From NCBI GenBank assembly GCA_963680875.1, contig OY804589.1:31288962-31352961 (forward strand): a DNA stretch of 64,000 bases. The letters run 5' to 3'. The notes below the pieces were generated by a model. The model worked only from the letters and a program-made list of their open reading frames with translations. It was not told the origin of the DNA and made no database searches. Of the stretch, positions 53,059-64,000 are shown one piece after another. This stretch comes from Bathymodiolus brooksi (lineage: Eukaryota > Mollusca > Bivalvia > Mytilida > Modiolidae). Numbering within the stretch: position 1 is the stretch's first letter; each line of letters begins with the position of its first letter. Both the position numbers and the translations under genes were made by a program.

Positions 53059-53503
53059 CATTCTCTATTCAGAGTTGTCGTTCCCGCTACGCTCCAACTC
53101 TATCTCTGTCAACGTCATTTTACAAGATTTTTGTAAAATTTAAAAACAGTAAAAAAAATGTACTTAAAATTGTTTTAATTATTGTAAATATCAATAAAGA
53201 TGAAAATAATTCACTAATTTCAAATCAATTCTCTCTTAAAAATGATTTGTGATCGTTTTTAATTTTCACCTCCGCAAAAGAGTTCTCCAAGAAGTGTGGG
53301 TGGGGGGGGGGGGGGTCATTTTTAAGAGAGAATTGATTTGAAATGAGTGATTTATTTTCACCTTTATTGATATTTACAATAATTAAAACAATCTTAAGTA
53401 CATTTTTTTAACTGTTTCTAAATTTTACAAAAATCTTGTAAAATGACGGTTGACAGAGATAGAGTTGGAGCGTAGCGGGAACGACAACTCTGGATAGAGA
53501 ATG
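53059..53503. mobile_element. Mutator-type MITE, 187-bp inverted arms, 9-bp TSD
   Basis: 445 bp; arms 53059-53244 and 53316-53503 are near-perfect reverse complements around a 71-bp centre with a poly-G run. Ends CATTCTCTAT(T/C)CAGAGTTGTCG. TSD GCATGTCTG at 53050-53058 and 53504-53512. No coding region. Confidence 0.9.
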
Positions 53504-53512
53504 GCATGTCTG

Positions 53513-53859
53513 CATCATTTTAATGAAAGGCGAGGTTTAGGTAAATGAAACTAGTTTGGACACGCCACTTTTTACTGAGGTTCCTGTACCAAACCAGGAA
53601 AGTGAGCGACCATGTACAAGTGTTAAGGGGTATCGATGTTGCCTCTGTTTCTATGGGGGGGGGGGGGGGAGGGGGAGGGGGGGTTTAGATCAGAACTGTT
53701 CTGACGATGCAGTATAATTTGTTTTCGCTTTTATTGATACTGGCTGCGCAACAGGTGAGAAAAAATAAACAGAGGACTACTTTTTCCATCTGTTTCTTAC
53801 GTTTGTACAAATAAATTTTTCGATCTTAATATAATTTGTTTAATATTGTGTATATACTC
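53513..53859. other. Intergenic, G-rich tract
   Basis: A GGGGG(A) run of about 35 bases at 53656-53690; nothing else recognised. Confidence 0.4.
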
Positions 53860-53966
53860 GATACAACATGATATGGTTTTCTCTGGGTACTCTGGTTTCC
53901 TCCACCAATAAAACAGACCGTTACGGTATAACTGAAATATTGTTGAAAGTGGCGTTAATCACTGCA
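53860..53966 (+). mobile_element. V-SINE, 3' half
   Basis: ATACTCGATACAACATGATA then TGGGTACTCTGGTTTCCTCC and the tail to GGCGTTAATCAC. Confidence 0.8.
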
Positions 53967-54084
53967 GAAACATTTGTCTAGAATACAATTTCGCGCAAAC
54001 AATTTAAAGAAAAAGTAACAAAATTGAATTAATACAACTACACGTATTTCAAACAAAAGCGAAATAAACTTAATAGATTATTAT

Positions 54085-54170
54085 AATATTATATAAAATC
54101 ACATGGTTTTTTTAATAGATTATTATAATATTATATAAAATCACATGGTATTTTTTCATCACGACAAATA
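54085..54170 (+). repeat. 43-bp direct duplication
   Basis: AATAGATTATTATAATATTA + TATAAAATCACATGG occurs twice. Confidence 0.9.
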
Positions 54171-54751
54171 CCACGTGTTTTAAAAAACAATTACATGAAC
54201 AAAATCGACCGTCGATCAATTTAAATTTTATAAAATTTATTAAAACATGTGATTTGGGGGCCAACCCAGAATATGACTAAACACAAACAGATGACCTAAG
54301 ATTATAAAGGAGACTAAAATAAAAATGATTATTGCTGTTTACCTGTTGTTCCCATGGCAACAAGGTAAACTTAACACAGACAGGTATAATATTTTATGTA
54401 TTTGACGTTACGTAAGAACATCTGCTTACGTCGTATTACGTAATGTATAGACGGTTTATTGTTGACCCTTATCAAGGTCAAACACGTTTTCTAGATTATA
54501 TTGATCGTAGATGTGTGTAAAGATACATAGAACAATAATAAATGCCTATAGATTTTGGGTAAATGTTTCTATTGTATTTTATCAGGTACTATTTTATGGG
54601 AGGCATTTTTTACCTTCAAACTTGAAGACAGTAAAAAATGTAGACATCTTCAAAAAGAAATATTATACAACAAGAACATTATTAAATATTGTATAATGGA
54701 CCATATAACACGTGGTATGTCTGTGTGTTGTGGAGGGGGGTGGTAGGGTAG

Positions 54752-55012
54752 GATTATGGGTTTTTTCTAAAAAAATATTCTGATACCCATTGTTGCTGAA
54801 AAAAATATTCTGATTTTGGCGGAGGAAAAAAATAATAATTTGATTAAGAGTTTTTGTCATATAACCTAATGTTAGATTCTGGAAAAAAATTTCGCGCTTT
54901 GCGTTTGCGCGACAAAAAAAATAAATATTCTAACTCTTGTGTTGTCCGAAAAAAAAATTCTGAACGAAACAAATAACCATAACCCCCTCCTTCAAGTTAA
55001 ATGGTCGGTCCC
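54752..55012 (+). mobile_element. Harbinger-like MITE, left terminus lost
   Basis: Same interior as 37120-37405 (AACCTAATGTTAGATTCTGG, TTTGCGTTTGCGCGAC). Right end AAGTTAAATGGTCGGTCCC followed by TTA. Confidence 0.75.
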
Positions 55013-55177
55013 TTATAATTATTTGCATTTGTATTATTGTATTTGTTTCATTTTTCCAGGTCCTAAGGGAAGATTTACTTTATGTTAACTGTGTTACCCT
55101 CTTGTATCAGACCAATTGGAATATTTTGGATTTAGACCATTTTGCATGGTTTTCTCACAAGACTGGCTCTTAAAAAT

Positions 55178-55181
55178 GAAG

Positions 55182-55213
<32 letters not shown>

Positions 55214-55330
55214 TAACCATTATAATGTATTTAAAAGAAGACACATGAAACTATCTTAGGAGCGTATTATTTACTTTAATGTATAATTACTATTATTATT
55301 ATTATTATTATTATTATTATCATTATTAAT
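55178..55330 (+). repeat. (TTA)n microsatellites
   Basis: Two ATT/TTA runs, 55183-55212 and 55289-55325. Confidence 0.95.
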
Positions 55331-55379
55331 TTGGTAAAAAAAAAAATCAACATTTAATTCTATGGTGTTAATTTCATGT

Positions 55380-55640
55380 GAATTTGACCAAGGATATAAA
55401 TCCCTGATTTGACGAATGATTTTTTTGTATAAATTCTCCAGTTTTGCTGAAAAAAATGATTATTCCGGCAAATTTTATAGAAAAATAATAAACCGACATA
55501 AAAGATACTTAATGGAATAATCTGACCCTGCATTTTTCAGCGAACATTTTTGGTTAGAACTGAAAAAATAAAAATAAAAATCTGGCTAGGGGAAAAACAC
55601 ACTCCACCTCATCCCCCAAAAGTTAAATGGTCGTTCCCTA
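55380..55640 (+). mobile_element. Right part of a GGGACCGACCATTTAAC-type MITE
   Basis: Ends AAAAGTTAAATGGTCGTTCCC followed by TAA. The interior differs from the 37120 copy (GAAAAAAATGATTATTCCGG), so it is another subfamily. Confidence 0.55.
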
Positions 55641-56084
55641 AAGTAACGAGTTGGATTTTTCGCTCATGGTCAAGTGTACTCGATACATTTTTAAACATGC
55701 TTTTAAATGTATTAAAGACTCCAAAAGATTTACAATTGTCTAAATGATCTAAAGAACAAACACACATCTCCAAAAGTATTTATTCTCTTTTCATTTTTCT
55801 TTATTCTTTTTTTTTCTTTCGTATATTGTCTAAACTTATGTTTTTGTATATAGTCATTCTTTGTATATTTAACTCTATGCTATTATATGCATATTATATC
55901 ATTTCATTGCGCATGCTAATCCATATTGTAAATTATTGTATTCGGGAGAAGACTTCATAAGTTGGAAAAACTTGTGTCCGATCCCTATTTGTTATATTTA
56001 GCAAATAAAAATATGTTTAAACTAAAAAAACTCGATACAACCTTGTGTGATAAAAGTGTAGAAATCGTCATATTCGATAACAAT

Positions 56085-56350
56085 TGATTGAGTGATTGGT
56101 GTTTAACGCCAACCATTTCTGTTGAAACATTACACAGATTTGTGGTTTTCTACGCCTATTCAGTATTCTGTTTTCCTCCTGATCGCCATGGAATTGATCT
56201 GAACTTTTCTGTGAAAGTTGCGTTAAACACACATGATACTCACCCTTATCTCAAAGTTCGTGTGTTGAATAATAAAAAAAGTCATTTACAACAAAATAAT
56301 ACTAAAGTTGGCGTTAAACAACAACTAATCAATCAACTTGTTATGAAAAG
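56085..56350 (+). mobile_element. Diverged SINE-like sequence
   Basis: GATTGAGTGATTGGTGTTTA + ACGCCAACC, TGTGGTTTTCTACGCC and two later tails (AAAGTTGCGTTAAACACAC, AAAGTTGGCGTTAAACAAC). A mosaic of degraded tails. Confidence 0.45.
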
Positions 56351-56365
56351 AAAGTTTAAGCAGTA

Positions 56366-57535
56366 AAATGGTCATCAATTCTACCAATCAAACAAACCTC
56401 TCACCTTAACTCACTGAACACTAAAAACACCAGTAATGGTCATCAATTCTACCAATCAAACAAACCTCTCACCTTAACTCACTGAACACTAAAAACACCA
56501 GTAATGGTCATCAATTCTACCAATCTTAACAAACCTCTCACCTTAACTCACTGAACACTAAAAACACCAGTAATGGTCATCAATTCTACCAATCTTAACA
56601 AACCTCTCACCTTAACTCACTGAACACTAAAAACACCAGTAATGGTCATCAATTCTACCAATCTTAACAAACCTCTCACCTTAACTCACTGAACACTAAA
56701 AACACCAGTAATGGTCATCAATTCTACCAATCTTAACAAACCTCTCACCTTAGCTCACTGAACACTAAAAACACCAGTAATGGTCATCAATTCTACCAAT
56801 CTTAACAAACCTCTCACCTTAACTCACTGAACACTAAAAACACCAGTAATGGTCATCAATTCTACCAATCTTAACAAACCTCTCACCTTAACTCACTGAA
56901 CACTAAAAACACCAGTAATGGTCATCAATTCTACCAATCAAACAAACCTCTCACCTTAACTCACTGAACACTAAAAACACCAGTAATGGTCATCAATTCT
57001 ACCAATCTTAACAAACCTCTCACCTTAACTCACTGAACACTAAAAACACCAGTAATGGTCATCAATTCTACCAATCTTAACAAACCTCTCACCTTAACTC
57101 ACTGAACACTAAAAACACCAGTAATGGTCATCAATTCTACCAATCTTAACAAACCTCTCACCTTAACTCACTGAACACTAAAAACACCAGTAATGGTCAT
57201 CAATTCTACCAATCTTAACAAACCTCTCACCTTAACTCACTGAACACTAAAAACACCAATAATGGTCATCAATTCTACCAATCTTAACAAACCTCTCACC
57301 TTAACTCACTGAACACTAAAAACACCAGTAATGGTCATCAATTCTACCAATCTTAACAAACCTCTCACCTTAACTCACTGAACACTAAAAACACCAGTAA
57401 TGGTCATCAATTCTACCAATCTTAACAAACCTCTCACCTTAACTCACTGAACACTAAAAACACCAGTAATGGTCATCAATTCTACCAATCTTAACAAACC
57501 TCTCACCTTAACTCACTGAACACTAAAAACACCAC
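56366..57535 (+). repeat. 68/69-bp minisatellite, about 17 copies
   Basis: Unit AGTAATGGTCATCAATTCTA + CCAATCTTAACAAACCTCTC + ACCTTAACTCACTGAACACTAAAAACACC. Variants with CAATCAAACAAACC at both ends and in one internal unit. It continues into single-copy sequence (57536-57640) collinear with 18420-18535. Confidence 0.97.
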
Positions 57536-57654
57536 GACATATGACGTTGGAAATCCAAGTCCTGCTTTTGGGACAGGCATAAAAATGTGACGAGGTTAAT
57601 TCCGGTTAATGGGACCCTAATCCCTCCCCTCTTGATAACTTGATACCAGTTACT

Positions 57655-57782
57655 TGCCCATGGTCGGTGGTTCTCTCCGGGTACTCCGGCTACTTCCACC
57701 ACTAAAACTGGTCGCCATGATATAGCTGAAATATTGCTGAAAGTGGAGCTAAACACCAAAAATCAAATCAATCAAATTCATC
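57655..57782 (+). mobile_element. V-SINE subtype B, 3' half
   Basis: CAGTTACTTGCCCATGGTCG, TCTCCGGGTACTCCGGCT, end CACCAAAAATCAAATCAATC. Confidence 0.8.
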
Positions 57783-58787
57783 ATCTTGATAACTGGATCT
57801 CCAACGGCAATACATTATGTATTAATATTGTGCGGGAATTAAGACTAGAGGTATGACAAGTATGCAATCCCGAAACATTTGGAACCAAAATGTATATCAA
57901 ACATTGAAGAACAATAAAATAGACCCAAAATGTTTTACAGTAATTACATGGGTAGATGTAATCAATTACCATACGGTCACAGATAGCCCTTGTAATAAAA
58001 TTCTCTAAAACAAACTGTACTATCTTACATTTTAGTTTGATTAAGTAAGAAACGAAATATTGTAATTATTAATCAAATTAAGATTCTCCTCCTTCAGGCA
58101 TAGGTGACCTTAATCAATTTTGGGTCTCCTGTTTAGGCCCTTTGTCCTTTGGTTTTCTTGGCTTTCAAATATTTTGGTTTTTGACAGTACCTGATGATGG
58201 TTTTAAGAAAACGCGTTGTGCGCGCTAATTTTGATATAGATCTACGTTTTTATTATATATTTCTAAAGATACATTTGAAGTTTATCTTACGGGACAAAAG
58301 TTTATTATGCTTCCTTCCGTCTGCAGAAAGGGAGATGGGGGCATATTGTTTCCGTCCTGCTTCAGGGTCGGACTGTTCGCCCGTCACAAAAATTTGCACA
58401 CCCACCTCCTTCATTTTAAATGGGAATTCCTCAAAGCATTACACGATAGATTATAACGTTATGAAGATTTAGATACCATTATGGCAGTTTGATCGGAATA
58501 TTTTTGAATGAGTTGTTGACCTTTTTCACACAGAACATTACATCAAAAACCATGGGACCATTCACCAGTATACAGCCTCGAAATATCGTTTTCTTGGACA
58601 ACTTGGAACACTGTTTCTCCACACCGACATTCTACTGTTGTACGACTTCTCCATGGCAACATGGAAATAATTCATTGACGAAGTATTTTAGATCATATGA
58701 TACACATATTTTTTTTATATATAATATAAGACTGTCAGTTTATTTAATTCTGGATTTATAATATCATTTTAAATATCAAAGACACAA
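57783..58787. other. Intergenic, one dispersed repeat
   Basis: 58085-58240 matches the CTCCTCC...CATAGGTGAC repeat at 38740-38935. ORFs at 58194 and 58489 have no motif. Confidence 0.4.
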
Positions 58788-59036
58788 AGGGCCGTGGTAG
58801 TTGGATGTACAACTACCTATGTAATCAGTTCCTATCACCTCTAAAGTTGTGAGTTCGTATCCCTCTCATTTCGAGGTGTACTCGATACAACATTATGTGA
58901 TCAAGCTTGACAGTGACTTGCAGCAGGTCGGTGGTTTTCTCCTTGTACTCCGGTTTCTCCACAAATAAAACTGACCGCCAGGATATGACTGAAATATTGT
59001 TGAAAGTGTCGTTAAACACCATAACCCTAACCGTAA
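58788..59036 (+). mobile_element. V-SINE, full length with shortened head
   Basis: GGGCCGTGGTAGTTGGATGT, B box TGTGAGTTCGTATCCCTC, central GGTTTTCTCCTTGTACTCCG, end ATAACCCTAACCG. Confidence 0.85.
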
Positions 59037-59109
59037 CACTAAAAGCACAATGTGGCCAATTTTTTATGTACATTCAGTATAGTATTTCTTATCAATAATG
59101 TTCAAAAAC

Positions 59110-59192
59110 ACAATATGGATGGTGTTTTTCTCCATATCAATATGGATGGTGTTTTTCTCCATATCAATATGGATGGTGTTTTTCTCCATATT
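59110..59192 (+). repeat. ~29-bp tandem repeat x3
   Basis: ATATGGATGGTGTTTTTCTC + CATATCA, directly before a V-SINE. Confidence 0.9.
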
Positions 59193-59436
59193 TAGGGTTA
59201 GGGGTTATAGTTATGGTACTTAAGGCCACTTTCAGCAATATTTCGTGGCAGTCAGTTTTATTGGTGGAGGAAACCAGAGTACTCGAAGAAAACCACCTTA
59301 TCACATAATGTTGTATCGAGTACACCTCGTTATGAACGGGGTTTGAACTCACAACGTTTGTGGTGATAGGCACTGATTACAAAGGTAGTTGTAAATCCAA
59401 CTATCATACGATCACGACCACGACGACCCCTCTCTC
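59193..59436 (-). mobile_element. V-SINE, full length
   Basis: Minus strand: AGGGTTAGGGGTTATAG tail end, GGAAACCAGAGTACTCGAAG, B-box complement GGGGTTTGAACTCACAAC, head end CACGACCACGACGACCCC. Confidence 0.85.
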
Positions 59437-59494
59437 CATATTTAGTGTTTTTGTATGGTTTGCATCTTAATAGTTCAAAATCTCATTTCCATTT

Positions 59495-59760
59495 TGGGGC
59501 CCGGGTGGCTCAATGAGTTAGGTCGTTGGATCTAACAACACATATAAGCCTATCACCAATACGGCGTGGGTTCGCGCACGGCTTTGTAAATTACAAAAAA
59601 GGTGCACTCGACTCGTAGCCACAAGTGATAAAGTCCAGTTGCTTGTCCATGGTCGGTGGTTCTCTCCGGGTACTCCGGCTTCCTCCGCCACTAAAACTGG
59701 TCACCATGATATAGCTGAAATATTGTTGAAAGTGGCGTTAAAACACCAAAAATCAAAATC
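59495..59760 (+). mobile_element. V-SINE subtype B, full length with different tRNA head
   Basis: Head GGCCCGGGTGGCTCAATGAG (A box TGGCTCAATGAGTTAGG) and B box GCGTGGGTTCGCGCA, then CTCTCCGGGTACTCCGGC and a subtype B tail. This shows that subtype B carries a different tRNA-derived head from subtype A. Confidence 0.8.
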
Positions 59761-60499
59761 AAATCATTTCCATTTTTGTTATTGCGGAACGACAGCTCTA
59801 AATGTAAAGCCTATTTTAAAATATTTTTGTTGGACAATGGTAAAAAAAATATTGATATATTTTTTTTTATGTTAAAAAGACCATAAGAGCTATGGCTCGG
59901 CAGCTACACATTTTTTTCAACTTCTCTAAATACCTCTCCTCCATCAAACTGAACTTTTTCCATTGTCATCTGCACCATTTAGAAAAAAGGTGACCAGCTG
60001 TTATTTTTTTCAGACATTTTGTTTGAAAATACAAAGAGAAGTACCAAATAATCTTAGCTGACCACTGGTCAACGCTTTTAATTTTATGCACGGACAGTGG
60101 ACAGTATTATGTATCGTAAATTACATAGCACCTGTAAGGTCAGTGTGTTGACCCTAAGCGATCAGTTCTTTTTTTATCGTCTGACACGACTGTTTGAGTG
60201 TCCTTGAGTCAATGTTTAAATTATAATGACGGAAGCAAAGGGGCGTGTCTGTACCCGGGGGCTCTCTAATAAAACCTTCGATAAGTGGTAAGGATATTAC
60301 GGCCGGTAACTTTTCGACACATTTTTGAAATAAATCATATTAAGATTCAGTAAAGTATCTGTCATAATCGCCCCCTGTTTATTCACAAGATTCGTCGAGT
60401 ACGGAAGAGTCGCGGCGGGTTCAACCCCCGTCGGGTCAAACCAAAAACGATATACGTAAAGAGAAAGTGAATTTTAATATGGATATTTTCTATGTCAAT
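59761..60499. other. Intergenic, nothing recognised
   Basis: GGCGGGTTCAACCCCCGTCG at 60414 resembles a B box but has no matching A box. Confidence 0.35.
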
Positions 60500-60640
60500 T
60501 ACAAGACTTTGAAGATATCAAAGGGGTAATCAGAATCCGTAAATCGAAGAAGGACAATGGTCAAAATAAAAAAGACAAATAACGATCTACAAAACATACA
60601 CACAAAACTTAAGACCAAGTAACACGAATCCCACTGAGCA
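60500..60640 (-). repeat. Retroelement 3' tail fragment
   Basis: GACTTTGAAGATATCAAAGG...AACGATCTACAAAACATACA; close match to 36975-37118. Confidence 0.65.
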
Positions 60641-60754
60641 GACTTTAGCATAGCATATTAGTTTTTACTATTTCTGATTTCATGTTATATATACTAGAGT
60701 GAAAAATAGGGGGGGTTAGGGTTAGTCACTTACAAGCTCTCTATAACATAGCCG

Positions 60755-60960
60755 GTTCGAATTTGCTATTTTTGATTTCTTCTTATTGTAACAGTAGATC
60801 ATGTTTTACCTCCGAAAAATGTCTCCCATGAGATTCGATCCCGGGACTTCTCGACTGTACCAACTGAGCTAAAGGATATCTCCACTAACGCAGTTAGCGG
60901 AGGTGGTTATGAACCTACTACGGTTCCTATAACCTTGGGAATGGGAGCGTTCCCGTTACA
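60755..60960 (-). mobile_element. tRNA-derived SINE, third type
   Basis: On the minus strand: A box TTTAGCTCAGTTGGTACAG and B box CGGGATCGAATCTCATG, spaced as in a tRNA. Upstream GCTAACTGCGTTAGTGGAG can fold back. No acceptor stem, so it is not a tRNA gene. Confidence 0.5.
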
Positions 60961-60984
60961 TTATACATATTTTAATGAAAAGAG

Positions 60985-61075
60985 GGTAAGGGTTAGGATT
61001 ATGGTGTTTAACGCCCCTTTCAACACTATCTCAGTTATATTGTGGCTGTTAGTTTTTTATGTGGAGGAAACTTGA
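60985..61075 (-). mobile_element. V-SINE, 3' half, degraded
   Basis: GGGTAAGGGTTAGGATTATG, GGTGTTTAACGCCCCTTTC, TATATTGTGGCTGTTAG. Confidence 0.7.
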
Positions 61076-61269
61076 TCACTTAATGATGTGAATTAAGCAG
61101 AATATTGTGGGTTTCATTTCCGGTCGGGTCAAAATAAAGACTATAAAATGAGTATCTGCTGCTTCTCCACTAAGCAGACAGATTAACAAAAACTACAAAT
61201 GACCACGGATTCCGTTTGCCGCAATCACAATCTGGTTCTTTCCCTTTCGTGACATATTACAATAGTACT

Positions 61270-61510
61270 TAGCACGACAGGTGCCACTAGTAGAGCAGGA
61301 ACTGCTTACCCTTCAAGAGAACATGAATTCGTCCCCGGTGTTTATATAATAGTGGGACTCGTGTTGCTCAATATTTAGTTTTCTGTGTAGTGATGTGTAG
61401 ATCATTGTTTGACATTTTGTCGGTTTTCATTTGGTCATTGTATTGTCTGTCCTTCTTCGATTTAAGGCTTTTGATTACCCATTTGGTATTTTCAAACTTT
61501 TCTCAGCTCA
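61270..61510 (+). repeat. Retroelement 3' tail, long copy
   Basis: AGCACGACAGGTGCCACTAG...GCAGGAACTGCTTACCCTTC...CTCGTGTTGCTCAATATTTA...CATTTGGTATTTTCAAAC. Confidence 0.65.
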
Positions 61511-61581
61511 GTCAAGTAAACATGCCCAGGTGGAGCAATATTTATTTCTGTGGACAATTAATTTAGTAAACCCAATGTGCT

Positions 61582-62235
61582 AAAACAAAGCTGGTATCGT
61601 CATCATCTCCTGAAAACAAAGCTGGTATCGTCATCATCTCCTGATAACAAAGCTGGTATCGTCATCATCTCCTGAAAACAAAGCTGGTATCGTCATCATC
61701 TCCTGAAAACAAAGCTGGTATCGTCATCATCTCCTGAAAACAAAGCTGGTATCGTCATCATCTCCTGATAACAAAGCTGGTATCGTCATCATCTCCTGAA
61801 AACAAAGCTGGTATCGTCATCATCTCCTGAAAACAAAGCTGGTATCGTCATCATCTCCTGAAAACAAAGCTGGTATCGTCATCATCTCCTGAAAACAAAG
61901 CTGGTATCGTCATCATCTCCTGAAAACAAAGCTGGTATCGTCATCATCTCCTGAAAACAAAGCTGATATCGTCATCATCTCCTGAAAACAAAGCTGGTAT
62001 CGTCATCATCTCCTGAAAACAAAGCTGGTATCGTCATCATCTCCTGAAAACAAAGCTGGTATCGTCATCATCTCCTGAAAACAAAGCTGGTATCGTCATC
62101 ATCTCCTGAAAACAAAGCTGGTATCGTCATCATCTCCTGAAAACAAAGCTGATATCGTCATCATCTCCTGAAAACAAAGCTGGTATCGTCATCATCTCCT
62201 GAAAACAAAGCTGGTATCGTCATCATCTCCTGAAG
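61582..62235 (+). repeat. 31-bp minisatellite, about 21 copies
   Basis: Unit TGAAAACAAAGCTGGTATCG + TCATCATCTCC. Only a few variants (TGATAACAAAG, GCTGATATCG). Confidence 0.97.
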
Positions 62236-63800
62236 ATGTAGCGTACGTGCCGTGGTCTCTCCTCGCTTTATATATCAAGAAATACATTCAAAACAATCAC
62301 TAGCTGACTCAAAAGATTTGATGTAAAACATGGGGGTCTGTTGTGCGCCTTTAAACTTCGATACATAAAATGATATACAGTTAGTGGACATAATTGTCCA
62401 TAACCTTCGATTACCCTTATATTTTTCATATAAAACCACGAATTTTGAGGGGGGAAAATATACAGAGGTTATTTCTTGACAAATTTTGCCCAAAACGCAA
62501 AAGGTTTTTAAGTTTTTCGTCATAATTTTATAATTATAGCATTTTAGAACTACAATTCAAGAAATTTAAGACAGTGTTTAAATCATGAAAAACTTCAAAA
62601 CATTTTGCGTTTATTTACAAAACTTTCAGCAAAACTGATCAAGAAATAACATCTATATAATTTTTGAAAAAAGTGGATTTACATGAATTATATGGAAAAA
62701 ATCGGTGGTGGCGAACAATTATATCCAATTACTGTATGTAGTTTTCTGAATACCAATCATTATGACTCAATACACAATTCACAATCCGTATATTCATACT
62801 GAAGGATTGACAAAATGCCCCCCAACCCCCCACCATTAAAATCACATTACCATTCAGTCATATGAAGACTCTATTATAAAGTTGAAGTAATTTTAAACAT
62901 TCTGACATTGCTTATGAAAATGATCGATTTGAAATTAAATCGACATTTTTGTATCTGCACTGCATTCAGTTTTTTTTCACGGTCACGCTGCAGTTTAGTT
63001 TACGAATTCAGTTTTACTGGCTGGTTGGATGAAATCGAACTATAGACATAGAAAAGTGAGTGATTATTGTCTTAACACAAAAAAAACGGGAAACTACACA
63101 AATGTATGTCACCGGAAGACAACAATTTACAAAAGTAAAAGTCGATAGATGGTTATCTCTGGTATTTTTCCGGAAAAATGAATATGTGAAGAACAAAGCA
63201 ACCATTTTAATGTTTATATGTATCAAGGTCCTGTAAAATATATAAATGAAATCAGCCAGTAGTTATATCCGTAATTTTATAGCAAGTTTATTAACTTCTT
63301 CCGGAATGTTTTTACATGTCTTTCCGTCAATGACCGTAAGTTCACTTCGTGAATTTCCGGAAAAGTGTATTTACATACACGGTGGATTCAACTGTTTTAT
63401 AATATATTTGCACATAAAATTATCAACTACCAATTTCTCTTATGATATTGAAAGTGCTTAAAAAACGTGCATTTATTGAATTTGTATATTAAAACAATAA
63501 TTTTCTTGTTCTATAACTACAATGTATATGTTACAGGCAATTTCTTAAATTAGGCATTTTGTAAAATGCCTGAAATTCTCTAGGCATTTTACAAAATGCC
63601 TGAATATTTTAACTCTTTTTCTACAAATTGCCTAACCCATTTCAGTCATTTGAATAAAAATGAATTTAAATATAAAACAGCATTTATTTAAAAAGAGAAC
63701 CTTAAAGTTTGACTTAAACATGTTAAATCATTTAATACTTTTATAGTATTGCCTTAAGAAATAAATTCTTGAGCTTGTTTAAAGAGTCATGTGAAGAAAG
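62236..63800. other. Intergenic, nothing recognised
   Basis: An inverted motif AGGCATTTTGTAAAATGCCT occurs in tandem at 63553-63602. ORFs at 62275, 63014 and 63246 show no family motif. Confidence 0.4.
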
Positions 63801-63804
63801 TTAG

Positions 63805-63987
63805 TTGAAAAAAAGAAAAGTCGCCAGTAAAGGCCTTGTTGTGAAACCGTTACTTTCTAAGGACTTAAACTGCAGAGAACAGGTCGATTTAGTAGATATG
63901 CAATCATTGCCAGATGGAGGTTATAAATTCATAATACACTACCAGGACCATCTTACAAAATTTTCTGTTTTGAAAGCTCTTACATAG
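63805..63987 (+). pseudogene. KRBA2/Ginger-like integrase fragment
   Basis: 60 codons: ...SKGLVVKPLLSKDLN...QVDLVDMQSLPDGGYKFI...YQDHLTKFSVLKAL. This matches the start of the integrase core (first catalytic Asp in DLVDMQ) of KRBA2-like proteins, which derive from Ginger-type/gypsy-like integrases and occur widely as mobile elements in invertebrates. A stop at 63985-63987 interrupts it, but the same frame continues with KHAA, as the family does; a stop also lies just upstream in frame. Thus it is a decayed copy running off the right edge. Confidence 0.6.
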
Positions 63988-64000
63988 AAGCATGCTGCAG

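Noticed and set aside
60700..60735. Interstitial telomere (GGTTAGGGTTAG)
   Set aside because: Only two units; similar short runs come from SINE tails.

Overview
This is animal nuclear DNA: AT-rich, low in gene density and full of dispersed and tandem repeats. The repeat set points to a bivalve mollusc. It includes V-domain tRNA SINEs of the type described in molluscs, Helentron-associated (pearl/HINE-like) elements with internal tandem repeats and a terminal hairpin, and the abundant '...GTGTTGCTCA...TTAGTTTTCTGTGT...' retroelement tail that I associate with mussels. Mytilida or another pteriomorph is my best guess, by recognition only.

The one clear host gene is on the minus strand. It is a thyroid-hormone-receptor homologue (NR1A-type nuclear receptor) split into five recognisable coding exons over 38.5 kb: A/B domain (43378-43117), first zinc finger (18003-17885), second zinc finger (16796-16655), hinge and LBD helix 1 region (8285-8080), and LBD helix 3 region (5001-4882). 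All splice phases agree, giving 283 codons. The rest of the LBD must lie beyond the left edge. The receptor has unusual residues at positions normally almost fixed in this family.

The introns and the 5' flank are packed with mobile DNA. The 25-kb intron 1 holds a degenerate Ty3/gypsy-class retrotransposon (about 25.4-30.4 kb) whose integrase precedes the reverse transcriptase (Gmr1-like order), with a 16-fold heptad repeat in gag. Elsewhere there are more than 30 V-SINE copies (many reduced to the last ~55 bp, some with target-site duplications), a tRNA-Leu-like SINE, five or more MITE families with readable target-site duplications, and large minisatellites with units of 31, 34, 45, 54 and 69 bp. 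Decayed coding fragments include a KRBA2/Ginger-like integrase at the right edge, a retroelement ORF tail near 45.2 kb and a possible GH19-like fragment near 16 kb.

From 43.4 to 64 kb (upstream of the receptor) I see no convincing host gene, only repeats, a large palindrome near 48.4 kb and unassigned AT-rich sequence. No rRNA, functional tRNA or CRISPR is present.
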